This document shows positions 1 to 13,709 of a stretch of 64,000 nt of DNA, piece after piece. Both the position numbers and the translations under genes were made by a program. The stretch is from Planoprotostelium fungivorum. Taxonomy: Eukaryota > Evosea > Variosea > Cavosteliida > Cavosteliaceae. The stretch is taken from the NCBI GenBank assembly GCA_003024175.1, contig MDYQ01000064.1, positions 50,614-114,613 on the forward strand, read 5' to 3'. Within the stretch, counting starts at the first letter, position 1, and every line of letters begins with the position of its first letter. Below the pieces are notes generated by a model. The model made no database searches. It was not told the origin of the DNA and saw nothing but the letters and a program-made list of their open reading frames with translations.

Positions 1-509
1 CAACTTCCGGGGGTGTGGTTGGGCTTGTTACCCTTCGGTTTACCGTCGATCATTTCGGTCTGTGTCGAAGTCAATGGGTGTCGTAATGTCTTGTGAGAGG
101 AAATGAGGTGAGGGGATAAACATACCGTCATGTAAGAAGAGTGAGAGAAACCCATCGGAGAGTTTTGTCTGATAGGGTGTGATTTGTCGGTGACATTGAT
201 GATTCCATCTATCCTTGATTAGAAGAACCCTTCGTAACCCTCTCACAAGACGTATCGAAGAAAGACATGAGGGAATGTGTGGAGTTATAGTCGTAGGTGA
301 AGAAACCGTCTGCAGCAGTCCAGCCCTGACCGACACCACCGGGTGCATTCGCCCACGGGTCACTGCAAATCGTCAACGTTTCACATTAGAACATCTCATC
401 ACTTGAAGAACTTGCTCTGCAGCTCCCAATCATCACTGACCGTCTTGACGGTGAAGTCGACTGCTATCGCCAGAGACAGACAACAGAGGAGTATGTGGAG
501 GGACCTCAT
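1..509 (-). CDS. Secreted protein of unknown family, 5' part only
   Basis: The gene starts at 509 and runs off the left edge, so the C-terminus is missing. The first 16 residues (MRSLHILLCCLSLAIA) form a clear signal peptide, followed by VDFTVKTVSDDWEL. A 40-nt GT-AG intron lies at about 363-402. The next exon continues with FFNDPWANAPGG, GWTAADGFFTYDYN and, after a second short intron near 229-265, YGIINVTDKSHPI. Two or three Asn-X-Ser/Thr sites suggest a glycosylated extracellular product. I do not recognise the family. It lies only 140 bp downstream of the DEAH helicase stop, on the same strand. The signal peptide and the two in-frame splice joins make a real gene likely; the function is open. 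Confidence 0.6.
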
Positions 510-648
510 CCTCGCGTGTGTTTTGATTTGTCGGATGTGAAAAGTAGAGCAGGAGTAAAGTCTTGACTTGTGTGAGACAGCAGACATCTGCCCGATAAAA
601 CATGACATACCGGTTTGTATCATCATCATGCAAGAACCAGACACCTCT

Positions 649-4476
<3,828 letters not shown>

Positions 4477-4613
4477 TGGATGATGTGATGTGATGTGATG
4501 TACGAAGTCATACTACAACGGCATCCATACATTTCGAATAAAATTTGAAATTCAAACATCCGAACAGACTCCAAACTAGAATACATTCTATTCATCATCC
4601 ATCATCCTTTCTC

Positions 4614-6008
4614 TCAATTCGGCTCAGACCGTTGAGACATGGACGTGCTGAGGTTAATCTTGATGGGTGTATTCTCCTCCCTCGATGATGGGAGGCTGGT
4701 GTGTTGACTCTCTAGACTGGCTTTCGATTGTCTTCTGCGGAAGAGGAAGAGAGCAGACAGACATAAACCGGCCTCAAGCGCTGTCTTTGAGTCAGCGCTC
4801 GATCGGTCGATCATCGTCATGATGTTTAGAGGTTCAAAGACGGATTGTCACGTGTTTAGACTCACCACAGATGACCCACCAGAAAGCGATGAATGCATAT
4901 TTGGTTCCGCGATTTTGTCCCACAGTCGCAGTAAGAGTCACCGAGAAGACCAAGATGAGACAACACAAGATGGAGATGGCAATCATGTGCTTGATGATCT
5001 GACACGGACATCAGACGAGAAAGGGGAAAGACACTCACCCGCATCATGAAGGAGCGCATGTTGGACAACTTCGAATCCTTCATCTGCCGAGTGAGCTTGA
5101 CTCCGAACACGATGGTGAGGACCATGTAGATGGTCACAACGAAGACACAGATTGTCGCATAGAAAATGTAAGAGCTGGGACCTGTCATCATCTCAGCGAG
5201 AAAAATCACTTCGCGATGAGGTCACCTGGAATGAGAGACACCCAAATGGAAGAAGCGATAAGAAGAGCCCAAGACATGACGATCATGAAGGCGAGGAGGG
5301 GTTTCAAGCCGTGCAAGAATGTGATCTGATTCTTACCGCGTGACGCATTCAATTGGACCCTTTCATGTCGTCAGAATATCTGGAATGGAGATGAACGACT
5401 CTCACCAGAAGAGGGCGATCCCATATGCGGCGCTGATCCACATTGCGATGCAAATGGTGCTCAATATGAAGAAGGCGCTGGGGCTGATGATATTTCTAAG
5501 GCCGTGGGGGTCGATGGCGTAGATGATGGAATAAACTGAATGAATGAGATCGCATCGATCAATTAGATCGACAAAACTCACGTAAAGCTCCAAGACCGAA
5601 GATGCTGATGCTGTATGTGATGACAGAGATCTTCTCCCATCCATTATCATTAAAGAAGGCCTTATAGAGTTCCCAACCACACCAAGCGGCCACAAGGGCG
5701 AATGTAAGTGCCACAGTCACTTGATACGCTACGACGAATTGCATGAAGCTACAGTTCTCCGTCAGTGTTCCGTTATCAAAGGTGAATCGGATGTTGGATC
5801 ATCGTTCCGGCACTCACCTCTTGTTATCCGACCACGGGAACTCACAGTGGATGCCCTCGTGGAAGGGGGTGCAATCACACGAGGCATCGGTGCCGTTGGT
5901 GAATCGGCACGTTCCACCGTTCTGACAAGGAGCGTCGCAGGTCTGCCCCCAAGCCGGTGTCAGCGACACGAGAAAGAGGAGGGCCGACAGAGTCGCGATG
6001 CACCTCAT
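4614..6008 (-). CDS. EGF-domain seven-transmembrane protein
   Basis: Plasma-membrane protein with receptor-like topology. The start at 6008 gives a signal peptide (MRCIATLSALLFLVSLTPAWG), then one canonical EGF module (CDAPCQNGGTCRF...CDCTPFHEGIHCEF, six cysteines with standard spacing). Seven hydrophobic helices follow across about seven exons: VALTFALVAAW, ITYSISIFGLGAL, FFILSTICIAMW, LAFMIVMSWALLIA, YIFYATICVFVVTIYM, ISILCCLILVFSVTL, and one after FIAFWWVICG running through LCLSALFLF. The cytosolic tail of about 50 residues is Ser/Arg-rich and ends SMSQRSEPN. No family 1-3 GPCR signature is visible. The layout resembles THH1/TOM1-like or orphan 7TM proteins, but this is inference. Coding potential is strong; ligand and signalling partner are unknown. 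Confidence 0.8.
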
Positions 6009-6361
6009 GTTTCGTCGCGTGGCGAAAATATGAGGCGGGTGAGGAGTTTTCAGATGATAAGGTCTTGACGTTCCGAACGTCACACCGACGCATACACTTC
6101 GAACAATATGTTATAATAGAGAGAATAGGAAACACGGTGGATTGGCGCCGAAGGCCTTCCCTGAATGCAGCGGATGGGTATACAATTACACGATACAGAA
6201 CAGGAGGAGGGAACACAGGTGGCCCGTGTGACACATGGGAGGAATTGTCCAACGATAAAGGCAGGGTCTATTTCTCAAGAATTACAAGCTCCCCGTCGGT
6301 TTGTATGTTCAAAATTGCCTATCCGTTGGTGGCCTCTGAGGGAAAGGTCTCCTCTCACGGT
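6009..6361. other. Spacer, no gene recognised
   Basis: 353 bp upstream of the EGF-7TM gene and downstream of the small basic-protein gene, both minus. A long plus-strand open frame crosses it but looks antisense (see rejected items). It presumably holds the 3' end of one gene and the promoter of the other. Confidence 0.5.
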
Positions 6362-6601
6362 TCAATACATCTCGTCCTCCATCAACTGTTTGCTCAGCAC
6401 AAACTCGGCACCCATCCTCTGAAACCACTTCGCCTGCCGCGAGATCAGATCCCTTCATCGCTTGGCCGCGTGCATCACCTCCAGTGCCGAACACTCCAAA
6501 GTGATCAACTTCTGTCGCTTCTTCAATCTCAGGAGCGCTTTCCTGGCCTTCAGGTGTCCTTCGCTCTGTTCTCGCCTCGATGATCTCACTTCGCTCTTCA
6601 T
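6362..6601 (-). CDS. Small basic protein with one 45-nt intron, unknown
   Basis: A short Lys/Arg-rich helical protein. It reads MKSEVRSSRREQSEGHLK, then ARKALLRLKKRQKLITL, ECSALE, and after an intron AKWFQRMGAEFVLSKQL and MEDEMY, stop. A TGA occurs in the same frame, but it lies inside a segment (about 6433-6477) that begins GTGATG, ends GGCAG and is 45 nt long, so removing it keeps the frame. An intron is a simpler reading than stop-codon readthrough. A preceding exon may splice in at about 6610, since CACAG precedes the in-frame GCAAAGATCACAATG. The family is not recognised. About 64 residues as drawn; the true N-terminus may lie further upstream. Confidence 0.5.
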
Positions 6602-6949
6602 TGTGATCTTTGCCTGTGCTCCTTTTGGTTTCCCTCTTTTATGGGTGTTGTTGGGCAGGGAGTGAGACGCCTCCAGGATACGGAAGCTACGTATCAAATG
6701 ATGCTATCACTATCCTAATGAATTCGTTCTCTCCGCCCTCCAGTCCGCCAGATATTGGGGGTTCAGTCGGGAGATCCACGTATGCATATTTGATATTTGA
6801 TGAGCCTATAAGGAGGTTTCTCAGTAGAAGGTGCGTCTCCCTGCGTGTCGTCTGTCCATGCATTGGCGGATTTGGGCGTCTCAAATTTAAATGTTTTTTG
6901 TTGAGATTTCTGTCACGTGAGTGACGGTGTGGCAACAACGCACGCAAGC
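6602..6949. other. Divergent intergenic region
   Basis: 348 bp between the small basic-protein gene (-) and the DUF2237 gene (+). It contains only weak short open frames. Likely a shared upstream region for both genes; no known motif stands out. Confidence 0.5.
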
Positions 6950-7602
6950 ATGCACAGCAACGTACGACTCATCACACTCTTCATCTTCTTTGTGGCCGTC
7001 ACATCAGTAAAGGTGCGACATCAAATGCGACCTTTCGAGATCTCTGACGTCATTTCAGCAGAGCGACGAACATCACGACGATATAGACATGAGTGGCAAG
7101 GTAAACGAATCATCTTTATTGTGTGGATTTGTGTGAACGTGACAGGCATTTAATGTATTTGGAAGACCTCTAACCAAATGTGGATCCAATCCTGTAACTG
7201 GTTTTTATAGAGACGGCTTCTGTAACACCGGCCCAAACGGTGAACGCTCATCTTCAACCTCACAATCTCATCCTCTTCTAAGACTTTGGCACGCACACCG
7301 TCGCAGCCGTTGTCAGTGATGCCTTCCTCCAATTCTCGAAGAAGAGAGGCAACGATCTTACGGCCCCTCACCCTTCATTTCCTGGATTGAAGGATGGAGA
7401 TAGGTGGTGCCTTTGTGTCTCTCGCTGGAAGGAGGCTTATGACGCCAGAAAGGAAGAGGGAGAAGCAGTCGTGCCCAGGTTCGAATCATGTGCATCGTAT
7501 CATCATGCACTGACACAACGCGATAGACTAGACCTCGAGGCAACTCATCAGAAGACACTCGAGACAGTAGATTTGGATATACTGAAGAAGTACCAACTCT
7601 AA
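6950..7602 (+). CDS. Secreted DUF2237-family protein
   Basis: Four exons. The start at 6950 gives a hydrophobic leader (MHSNVRLITLFIFFVAVTSV) and a short acidic His/Asp-rich linker (QSDEHHDDIDMSGK). The complete DUF2237 domain follows: NVFGRPLTKC, PVTGFYRDGFCNTGPN, DFGTHTVAAVVSDAFLQF, KKRGNDLTAPHPSFPGLK, DGDRWCLCVSRWKEAYDA, then LEATHQKTLETVDLDILKKY. The family is best known from bacteria as a single small cytosolic domain of unknown function with conserved cysteines (CNTG, WCLC), so an apparent signal peptide is unusual. Introns are 43-46 nt with GT-AG ends. The neighbour on the left is divergent; the RMDN gene on the right is convergent, 85 bp away. A second ATG at 6917 is in frame, but 6950 gives the better leader. 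Confidence 0.85.
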
Positions 7603-7614
7603 GCAATCCATAAC

Positions 7615-7630
7615 AATAAAATAGAATAAA
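7615..7630 (+). promoter_or_regulatory. Two AATAAA polyadenylation signals
   Basis: AATAAA at 7615-7620 and again at 7625-7630, just after the DUF2237 stop. Confidence 0.6.
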
Positions 7631-7686
7631 ACCCCTCTCATTTCATCGTCATTCATTCGTATCGTGCTATGTTCATACTTACATCT

Positions 7687-8706
7687 TCACAAGCTCTTGA
7701 GCTTTGTTTCCACTTCCTGTCTCATCTTCTTATCCATCTCATTACTCGTTGGTAATGACAGTGCCTTCTCATAACATCTGGACTCACATTAGTCCATCAA
7801 TCTCATGTTCTCTCGTCCATACCTCTTGGCTTCCCCTCTGTCGCTCAGAGCGAGAAAAGTGTCTCCCAAGAAGATGTTATTCCTCAGCATGGAGCCGTTT
7901 AGACGTTCTGCCTTCTGAAGGTCCTGGAGTGCCTCGCGGTAGTCTGTCTGTGGCAGTTTCGCTGCCATGCGTTCCATCCAACCAACAGAGGCCACATTGT
8001 ACTTCCATCGCCCGAGAAGATAATGGACATCTGCATCTAAAGGGTTGAGACGGGCGGCCTCTTCGGCGTGTTTCTGGAAGAGTTAGAAGATGATGTGGGA
8101 GGTGTTCGTGATGGGTTTCACCTTGACGTCGAAAGCACTTTTGATCTTCTCATCTCTGGGTTGAAGAGGAGTGAGGCCGGAGGTGTTGAATGCCATCCAC
8201 TTGTGAAGAGCTTGGTGTTCAGGATGTTCTTCGAGGGCAGATGATGCAACCTCCCTTCCCTTCTGAAGCCACTGTTGTCTCCACTGATTGTCTTCTGGCT
8301 TTGTCTCTGAGAGGTCAAAGTATGTTTTACTCAATCTGCAGGATGGCGTGAGAAATCAGTGTGATGCAAGATGGATCCATCACCTCCAGGATAGTTCTGG
8401 ATCGTTCGTGTGTTGTGATGCGTTCTCTAATAACATCTTGGCATCTTCTACCTTCTTCTGTGCGAGTAAAGTGTCCGCCTTCTTTAAAATGGATCTGTCT
8501 ATGGGTTGCACGATGTCTTGCCTCTGTTCGTCCTTGATGATGGGTGTTGTGACTTTCACTCTCAATAAAGGAGACCCTCCGCTCAACATCATGTGATTGA
8601 AGAACCTGTCGGTCGATTTGATATTCGGCTCGATGGGTTGGATGGGGTCGGCCTCCATTGCCATGAATTGAAGCATGCTGGTCGATATATCACTGAAGAA
8701 ACTCAT
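7687..8706 (-). CDS. RMDN/FAM82-type TPR protein
   Basis: Homologue of the regulator-of-microtubule-dynamics (RMDN/FAM82) family, whose members sit on mitochondria, ER or microtubules. The C-terminal half holds the family signature: KHAEEAARLNPLDADVHYLL, GRWKYNVASVGWMERMAAKL, YREALQDLQKAERLNGSML and NNIFLGDTFLAL. Helical TPR-like repeats precede it (SILKKADTLLAQKKVEDAK, WLQKGREVASSALEEHPEH). The last exon, after a 45-nt intron, reads CYEKALSLPTSNEMDKKM and ends KLKSL. The first in-frame ATG is at 8706 (MSFFSDISTSMLQF). No membrane segment is obvious in this N-terminus, so the membrane-anchored form of metazoan RMDN3 is not seen. The 3' end is convergent with the DUF2237 gene. Confidence 0.85.
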
Positions 8707-9152
8707 TTCGTCTTGTCTCGATGTGTCTTCTAAACGGAATGCCGTGAGATCTACGATTCGGACTCTCAATAAGGCCGAGGGCCGAGCATCATGTGAAGCG
8801 TCTGCGTGACCTCGCAGGTCCGAAACTGATAGAATCTACTCCGAAATTTCTCATCTACAAACAGATCGTGTGTTTTGTGATGTAAATTACATTTGTATTT
8901 CGCTGGTATTCATTCTAGGATGGAGTTTCAGATGCAATCAATCCATTCATCAGATCGTCTGAGTTCTTCTTTGTGACCGGTGGAAACGATCAACAACCGA
9001 TCGGCGATCAACATTTGAGTGATGGAGAACACTCGCTCTTCGCTTTGTCATCGTCTAACTGATCTGATGATCGATGAACCAAACACAGAGAATTCATTGT
9101 GAATATTGAATACCAAGAAAATATCGACACTTGGCTTTCATTATCATTGACA
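8707..9152. other. Intergenic spacer
   Basis: 446 bp between the fucosyltransferase stop and the RMDN start (both minus). AT-richer than the neighbours and without a convincing open frame on either strand. Presumably the RMDN promoter plus the fucosyltransferase 3' UTR. Confidence 0.5.
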
Positions 9153-10835
9153 TCACGTCAACTCTTTCCTCCTGAAGGCTTGCAGCACGGCCACTTGTTG
9201 ACACAGGCTGCACAGCGTGGACTGCTGATGACCTGCTCTCATGATTGACAGGAACTGTCTTGATGGTGGATGTTTCCTCCACTCTAAGTAACTCTTGTAG
9301 AGTTTCTCGTCGTTGTAGACTTTCTTCATGTAATCCGCCAGATGTCGAGGTGTTTTGTAATCCTTGGCCTGTCGCATGTCATCTCATCTGATGGAATGCA
9401 TGATGAACGCGTCACTCACAAATATGGCGCACGGATATTCGTTGGGACAGAAGAGGTGAGCGTTAGGTGCACCGAAGACGATGGGAACGACTCCGACTTC
9501 GAGAGTGAGCCAGAACTTCTCTGTGACGTAAGATTCTTGAAACGTGTTCTCTGCGGCAAAGTGGAACTTGTATTTCCTCATGATGCAGACCTGATGTCTT
9601 CCATCATCGGAGAAATAAAATCGAAGGAAAATGTTTTTTTTGTTTTTCGTACCTTTCTGGGCCAGTACCAGCTACCAGCACTCTCACAATCAGGGTACAT
9701 GGATTCGTTGGCATTATTCAACACTTGGCCGAAGCTGTGGGTGCTGATGCCTTCCGACATCAATTGGCTCAGATAGCTCGCCCTCTTTGACGTGTCTCTA
9801 GCGTTGGATATCATGGCGCTCATCATCACCTCTTCGATGAGAATTGAGAATGTGAATGTGAATGGAATGCAACTCGAGAGTGGTGATGTTCGAAATCACC
9901 TGAATAACTATCCTCGGGAGCGTCCATCTTGATGAAAGACTCCCAGCTCGCGTAAATGAGGTAGTTCCACGTGTGATGGAGAAACTTTCTCCTCTCTCTT
10001 CTCAGAGAACGAATCTTCTCGTCACTTGAAAAATGGAAGTTGGAGACGATGTCGAATCGGTGGCCTGCATCATATCACTCACGGGTTATGGTATGTTTAG
10101 AAGGTACGCACCGACTTCGTCGTAGCGTGTCGTGGTCCAGTGATTATCCCACCATGTTCCATCGGCTTCCAAGGAGAACGCGATCCACACCTGCATTACT
10201 CAATGATTAACCAATATCGAACAACTCTCACCTGGTCTGGTTTCACAGATTGACGGTTCACCTCCAGTGGATTGAAGATTGCATCTAGATTTTTGACCCC
10301 TTCACCCGTGTTGTTGTAAGACAAGACACATTGGACGATGCAATCTTCGTTCGTTCTCTGATTGTAACCCTGAGACAAGAGTTTAGAACGCACAAATCAC
10401 GTTTGTTTGCATTATCACCGTTCTGGGTGCCAGCCAACCGATGTTCAACTTCTTACCCTTTATCAATTGGGCAGCAGCTCCTACGGCATCTGGGTTCCCT
10501 TTTTTGCGGGTTAGACGAAGATCTTCAGACATCTCGATCTCACCGACTAATGCGAGGTCCTCTTCCCCCTTTCTGGGGCTGAAATGTTTATCGTAGGGAT
10601 TGATCCAATCCAATTGGCGCCCGACGGTCACATCGTCCTGTAAGTCCTCTGTGATGATCTTCGGTGTGACTGGGGTCTCAAACATTAGAACTACTTTCGA
10701 CTGTGGCCCGTCAGATAGACACTCCCATGTTTTCACCTCTTCCTGTCTAAAATGGCTGGGAACCACCTCTAACAGGAACAGACAAGCGAATAGGATGAGA
10801 CACAGCATGAAGACATTCCTGACCCGGGGTATCAT
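9153..10835 (-). CDS. GT10 alpha-1,3-fucosyltransferase-like enzyme
   Basis: Golgi type II membrane glycosyltransferase that would move fucose from GDP-fucose to N-acetylglucosamine-containing glycans. A short cytosolic N-terminus (MIPRVRN) is followed by one anchor helix (VFMLCLILFACLFLLEVV) and a stem. The catalytic part contains VWIAFSLEADGTWWDN, HRFDIVSNFHFSSDEKI, SDARDTSKR-like residues and the GT10 donor-binding block (KYKFHFAAENTFQESYVTEKFW, then LEVGVVPIVFGAP), which is the family hallmark. It ends CSLCQQVAVLQAFRRKELT with a Cys-x2-Cys motif, as in plant and protist core alpha-1,3-fucosyltransferases. About nine exons with short introns. Confidence 0.9.
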
Positions 10836-11071
10836 CGTCGGTCTCTGAGGCGTTTGAAAGAAAAAGTAGGAACACTGAGACGGGTCACGTGACCATTGCG
10901 ACCTTCAAAGGAACGCGGCCGCCTTGAGAATCAACTTCAACTTCTTGAGGTGCCTGAAGGTCCCTCATCGATGGTGCATCAGAACATCAAAATCATTCAA
11001 TGGACCTTGTATTGAAGCCTGAACGGTCAGCTCACGTGAACTGCGATGAAGAGAGGAAAAGTACAACACAT

Positions 11072-11649
11072 TTATCTGGCGGTCATAATATTCACAAATT
11101 CCCCGTAATCGATAGAACCGTCACCGTTCACATCAGCCGCTGCAAAGAGATCCTGATCGCATTAGAACCGCTATCGTCTATCAGCCTTCTGCTTCTCACT
11201 TGTGCTTCTTGTGCTGGCTCGCCTAACCTCTTCATGACTCTCAATACATCGGCTTGTGTGATGTATCCCTTCTGATCTTCGTCGAAAACTCCAAAGATCT
11301 GCTCGACGTCATGATGATTCGCTCCCGTGAGCACACCATCACCTCTAGCGTGACATCCTCGGAGCCGGCCTGCATCACTCGACTGGCCATCATTTCCAAA
11401 AACTCGTTGAAGTCGATCTCACCATTTCCATCTTCGTCAAACTCTTTGACCATCTCTTCTATCTCTGCTTCTGAAGCTGTCTGGCCTATTGTCATATAAG
11501 AGAATGGAGGACGTGAGAGCATTACCGAGGGATTGCATTACAGAACCGATCTCTTTCGTTGTGATGGTACCACTACCGTCTTCGTCAAACAGAGAGAATG
11601 CATCTTTAATCTCTGCCAGCTGTTGGGGCGTCAAGTGAGCCACGGCCAT
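11072..11649 (-). CDS. Calmodulin-like EF-hand protein
   Basis: Four-EF-hand calcium sensor of the calmodulin/centrin class, about 150 residues (start [20 protein letters not shown]). Loop 1 is [12 protein letters not shown], loop 2 [12 protein letters not shown], loop 3 [12 protein letters not shown] and loop 4 [12 protein letters not shown]. Loops 1, 2 and 4 have the expected acidic positions. In loop 3, K replaces the usual Asp/Asn/Ser at loop position 5 and Q precedes it, so calcium binding there is probably weak. The C-terminus is EFVNIMTAR. Divergence from calmodulin is too great for the true housekeeping CaM; a calmodulin-like or centrin-like role is the safer label. Its promoter faces the F-box gene. 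Confidence 0.9.
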
Positions 11650-12241
11650 GATCAATGAGCCGATGTGTGTCTCCAGGCTGTCTTTAGGCTCTCGTTGTAG
11701 TTAAGGTGGGGGATTAAAAGCATTTCTGTGGGGTATGGTGTCAATCGAACTGATATTAAAAACAGCTTCGCGAGGGTATCGAGTCATTCATTCACTCTGA
11801 TAGAGGACCTCCTCTCGGCAAGTCATCCATTTCACATCGACCAGACAGTCATCACACCAACCGTCCTCCATGCACCATATCCTCTCACGAGCCCCACTTC
11901 CCCACTTTACAGATACAAATCCTCTCATGCTTCCAAGCGGCATATCTAAGAAGGAAGGAGTGTGTCAAAAAGTCAACGAGTAAAATTCCGTGTCCAATTA
12001 TTTGAGATTTCAAGCGAAGTCTTCTTCATAGATAGAAGATGTTTCTCTCTATTACTGCAGAACAACAAACACCACACTTGGCTGTTAGACAGCCCAAACA
12101 ACACTTTTTTCACGAGCACACCACAGTTTACATCACGGATTCCAGTGGGTTTGATGGTTGCGGTGTGGGTACATAGCTGATGACGATGGATCAGATTCCA
12201 ACGCAACGCTTCACGATAGACATCACCTCCTCACAGACAAC
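11650..12241. other. Divergent intergenic region
   Basis: 592 bp between the calmodulin-like (-) and F-box (+) starts, the longest clean spacer in the first 20 kb. Short frames on both strands lack codon bias. I see no RNA gene or repeat in it. Confidence 0.5.
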
Positions 12242-13498
12242 ATGGGAAACACTTCATGTGCACAACGGACGTTGCAGACACCTCGAGAGAGGACGTTATC
12301 TCACTCCCATTTACGCACGAGTCAAGAGAAGAAGATTCTCTTCGACATGTACGATCCAGTCACGTTGAGAGAGAACCCAAATTGTACCTATTACGGGGTA
12401 TCACTTTTGGGCTCTTTTGAGAGGTGACGTCATTTCTGCGCCTCTTAAGACGTTATCTCACGATAGATACAGCTTTCCCTTCGAACTCATCGAATACATA
12501 ATGTCTTTCCTTGATTACCAAGACATGTGTAAATTGGCTCAAGTCAATTGGTGGTTTAACGTTCGCTCTGAATCGAACATTTTTGTGAGTCTATTTTACC
12601 ATCCACTTCAGGCGACTGACGTTCCATCAGTGGAGGGATCTGTACTCTAAATCCTTCACCGGAGTCGATCTCAACAGAATCAAAGGAAACTGGAAATTTG
12701 AATTCAGAGAGAGCCTCTTCCACGATGGTGACTTTCAATCATCGCCCATACGATCCACTCATCTCAAATAGACGAGTGGAACACAGAGAGGAGATCGAGA
12801 CAACTCGCAGTCATCAATGGCCGCCAGATCATGATTGAAAAGGGATATGAGTGGTCCACGTGCCAGATCGGCCACAAGTTTGTATCGGATTACAAGAAGA
12901 AGAGATGGACGTTGAGAGTCCTCGGCACCGTCGGCCTCATGGTCGGTCTCGTGGACAGCAGATGGGATTTTGTAGACTCTTACCCGGGCACAGGGTGAGT
13001 CCATCTACAACGTTGTAGACGACAGATTCTCACAATTTCACAGGTATTACGGCTGCACGGTCAGGATGCCTTCACCCCACGTTGAGTCCAAGAGGGCCAA
13101 CCAAAATTTATTCTCGTTAGCTTGCTACGAGGTGATCATCCATCTACATCGATGTAGATCGTGACATTTTTCGAGGTTTTCGACCGATACGACAAGGTCG
13201 AGATGGAAATCAACACGAAGAAGAACAGAGTTCGCTTCTATCGAAACGATCAACTGCACGGACAATTAGAGTTCAACGGGCAGCAGTTCACCTCTTTGAT
13301 CCCCATCTGTGCCCTGTGTGGTCCCTCTTCTTCCCTGGAAATCATGTCACCCGTGAGTTTCATCGCAGTGAAGCGTTGTAGATGGCTGATTGTGGGGTAG
13401 TTCAGGAACGTCAGCAAGAGTGTGGGAGGAAAGGAGGAATTATTACCTGCTCTGAGTCAAGCTCAACCGCAGAGAATGATTCTGTCTTCAGAATGATG
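12242..13498 (+). CDS. F-box protein with a SPRY-like C-terminal domain
   Basis: Probable substrate adaptor of an SCF ubiquitin ligase. The start at 12242 gives MGNTSCAQRTLQ, which has an N-myristoylation-type Gly2. The F-box follows: YSFPFELIEYIMSFLDYQDM, CKLAQVNWWFNVRSE, WRDLYSKSF. The second half is beta-rich: INGRQIMIEKGYEW, WTLRVLGTVGLMVGLVD, YYGCTVRMPS, EMEINTKKNRVRFYRND, and LIPICALCGPSSSLEI, a spacing reminiscent of B30.2/SPRY domains. Introns are 44-90 nt. One holds a complete CATCTACAACGTTGTAGA palindrome (13002-13021), another CATCTACATCGATGTAGATC. It is convergent with the mitochondrial carrier gene. The F-box is clear; the SPRY label is a pattern judgement. Confidence 0.8.
13002..13021. 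repeat. Full intronic palindrome copy
   Basis: CATCTACAACGTTGTAGAC, a near-perfect copy of the 20-nt palindrome, just inside a 49-nt intron of the F-box gene. Confidence 0.9.
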
Positions 13499-13709
13499 AA
13501 AATTGTACATTTTATTTAAAATTTCACACGGACATGCAGGGAGGATAAATCGATTTAAATACGAATATCGCACCATCTTTTCTTTCGTTCAATGATACAC
13601 CTGTGATTCACTGTTAGCATTCATGAGACGAGACGGATGAGCCGCCGCTGTTGCTGTAGCCACTGTGACGGTTTCGAATGGGAAGATTTGAACAGTGTTC
13701 ACATTCTAT

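Noticed and set aside
6433-6477. TGA recoding (selenocysteine or readthrough)
   Set aside because: A GT-AG intron of typical length removes the stop without changing frame, and no SECIS-like element or other TGA recoding is seen in the window.
5957-6583. A 208-codon plus-strand open frame
   Set aside because: It is antisense to the start of the EGF-7TM gene and to the small basic-protein gene, whose minus-strand frames have a signal peptide, EGF cysteines and splice sites. The plus frame shows no domain or codon bias.
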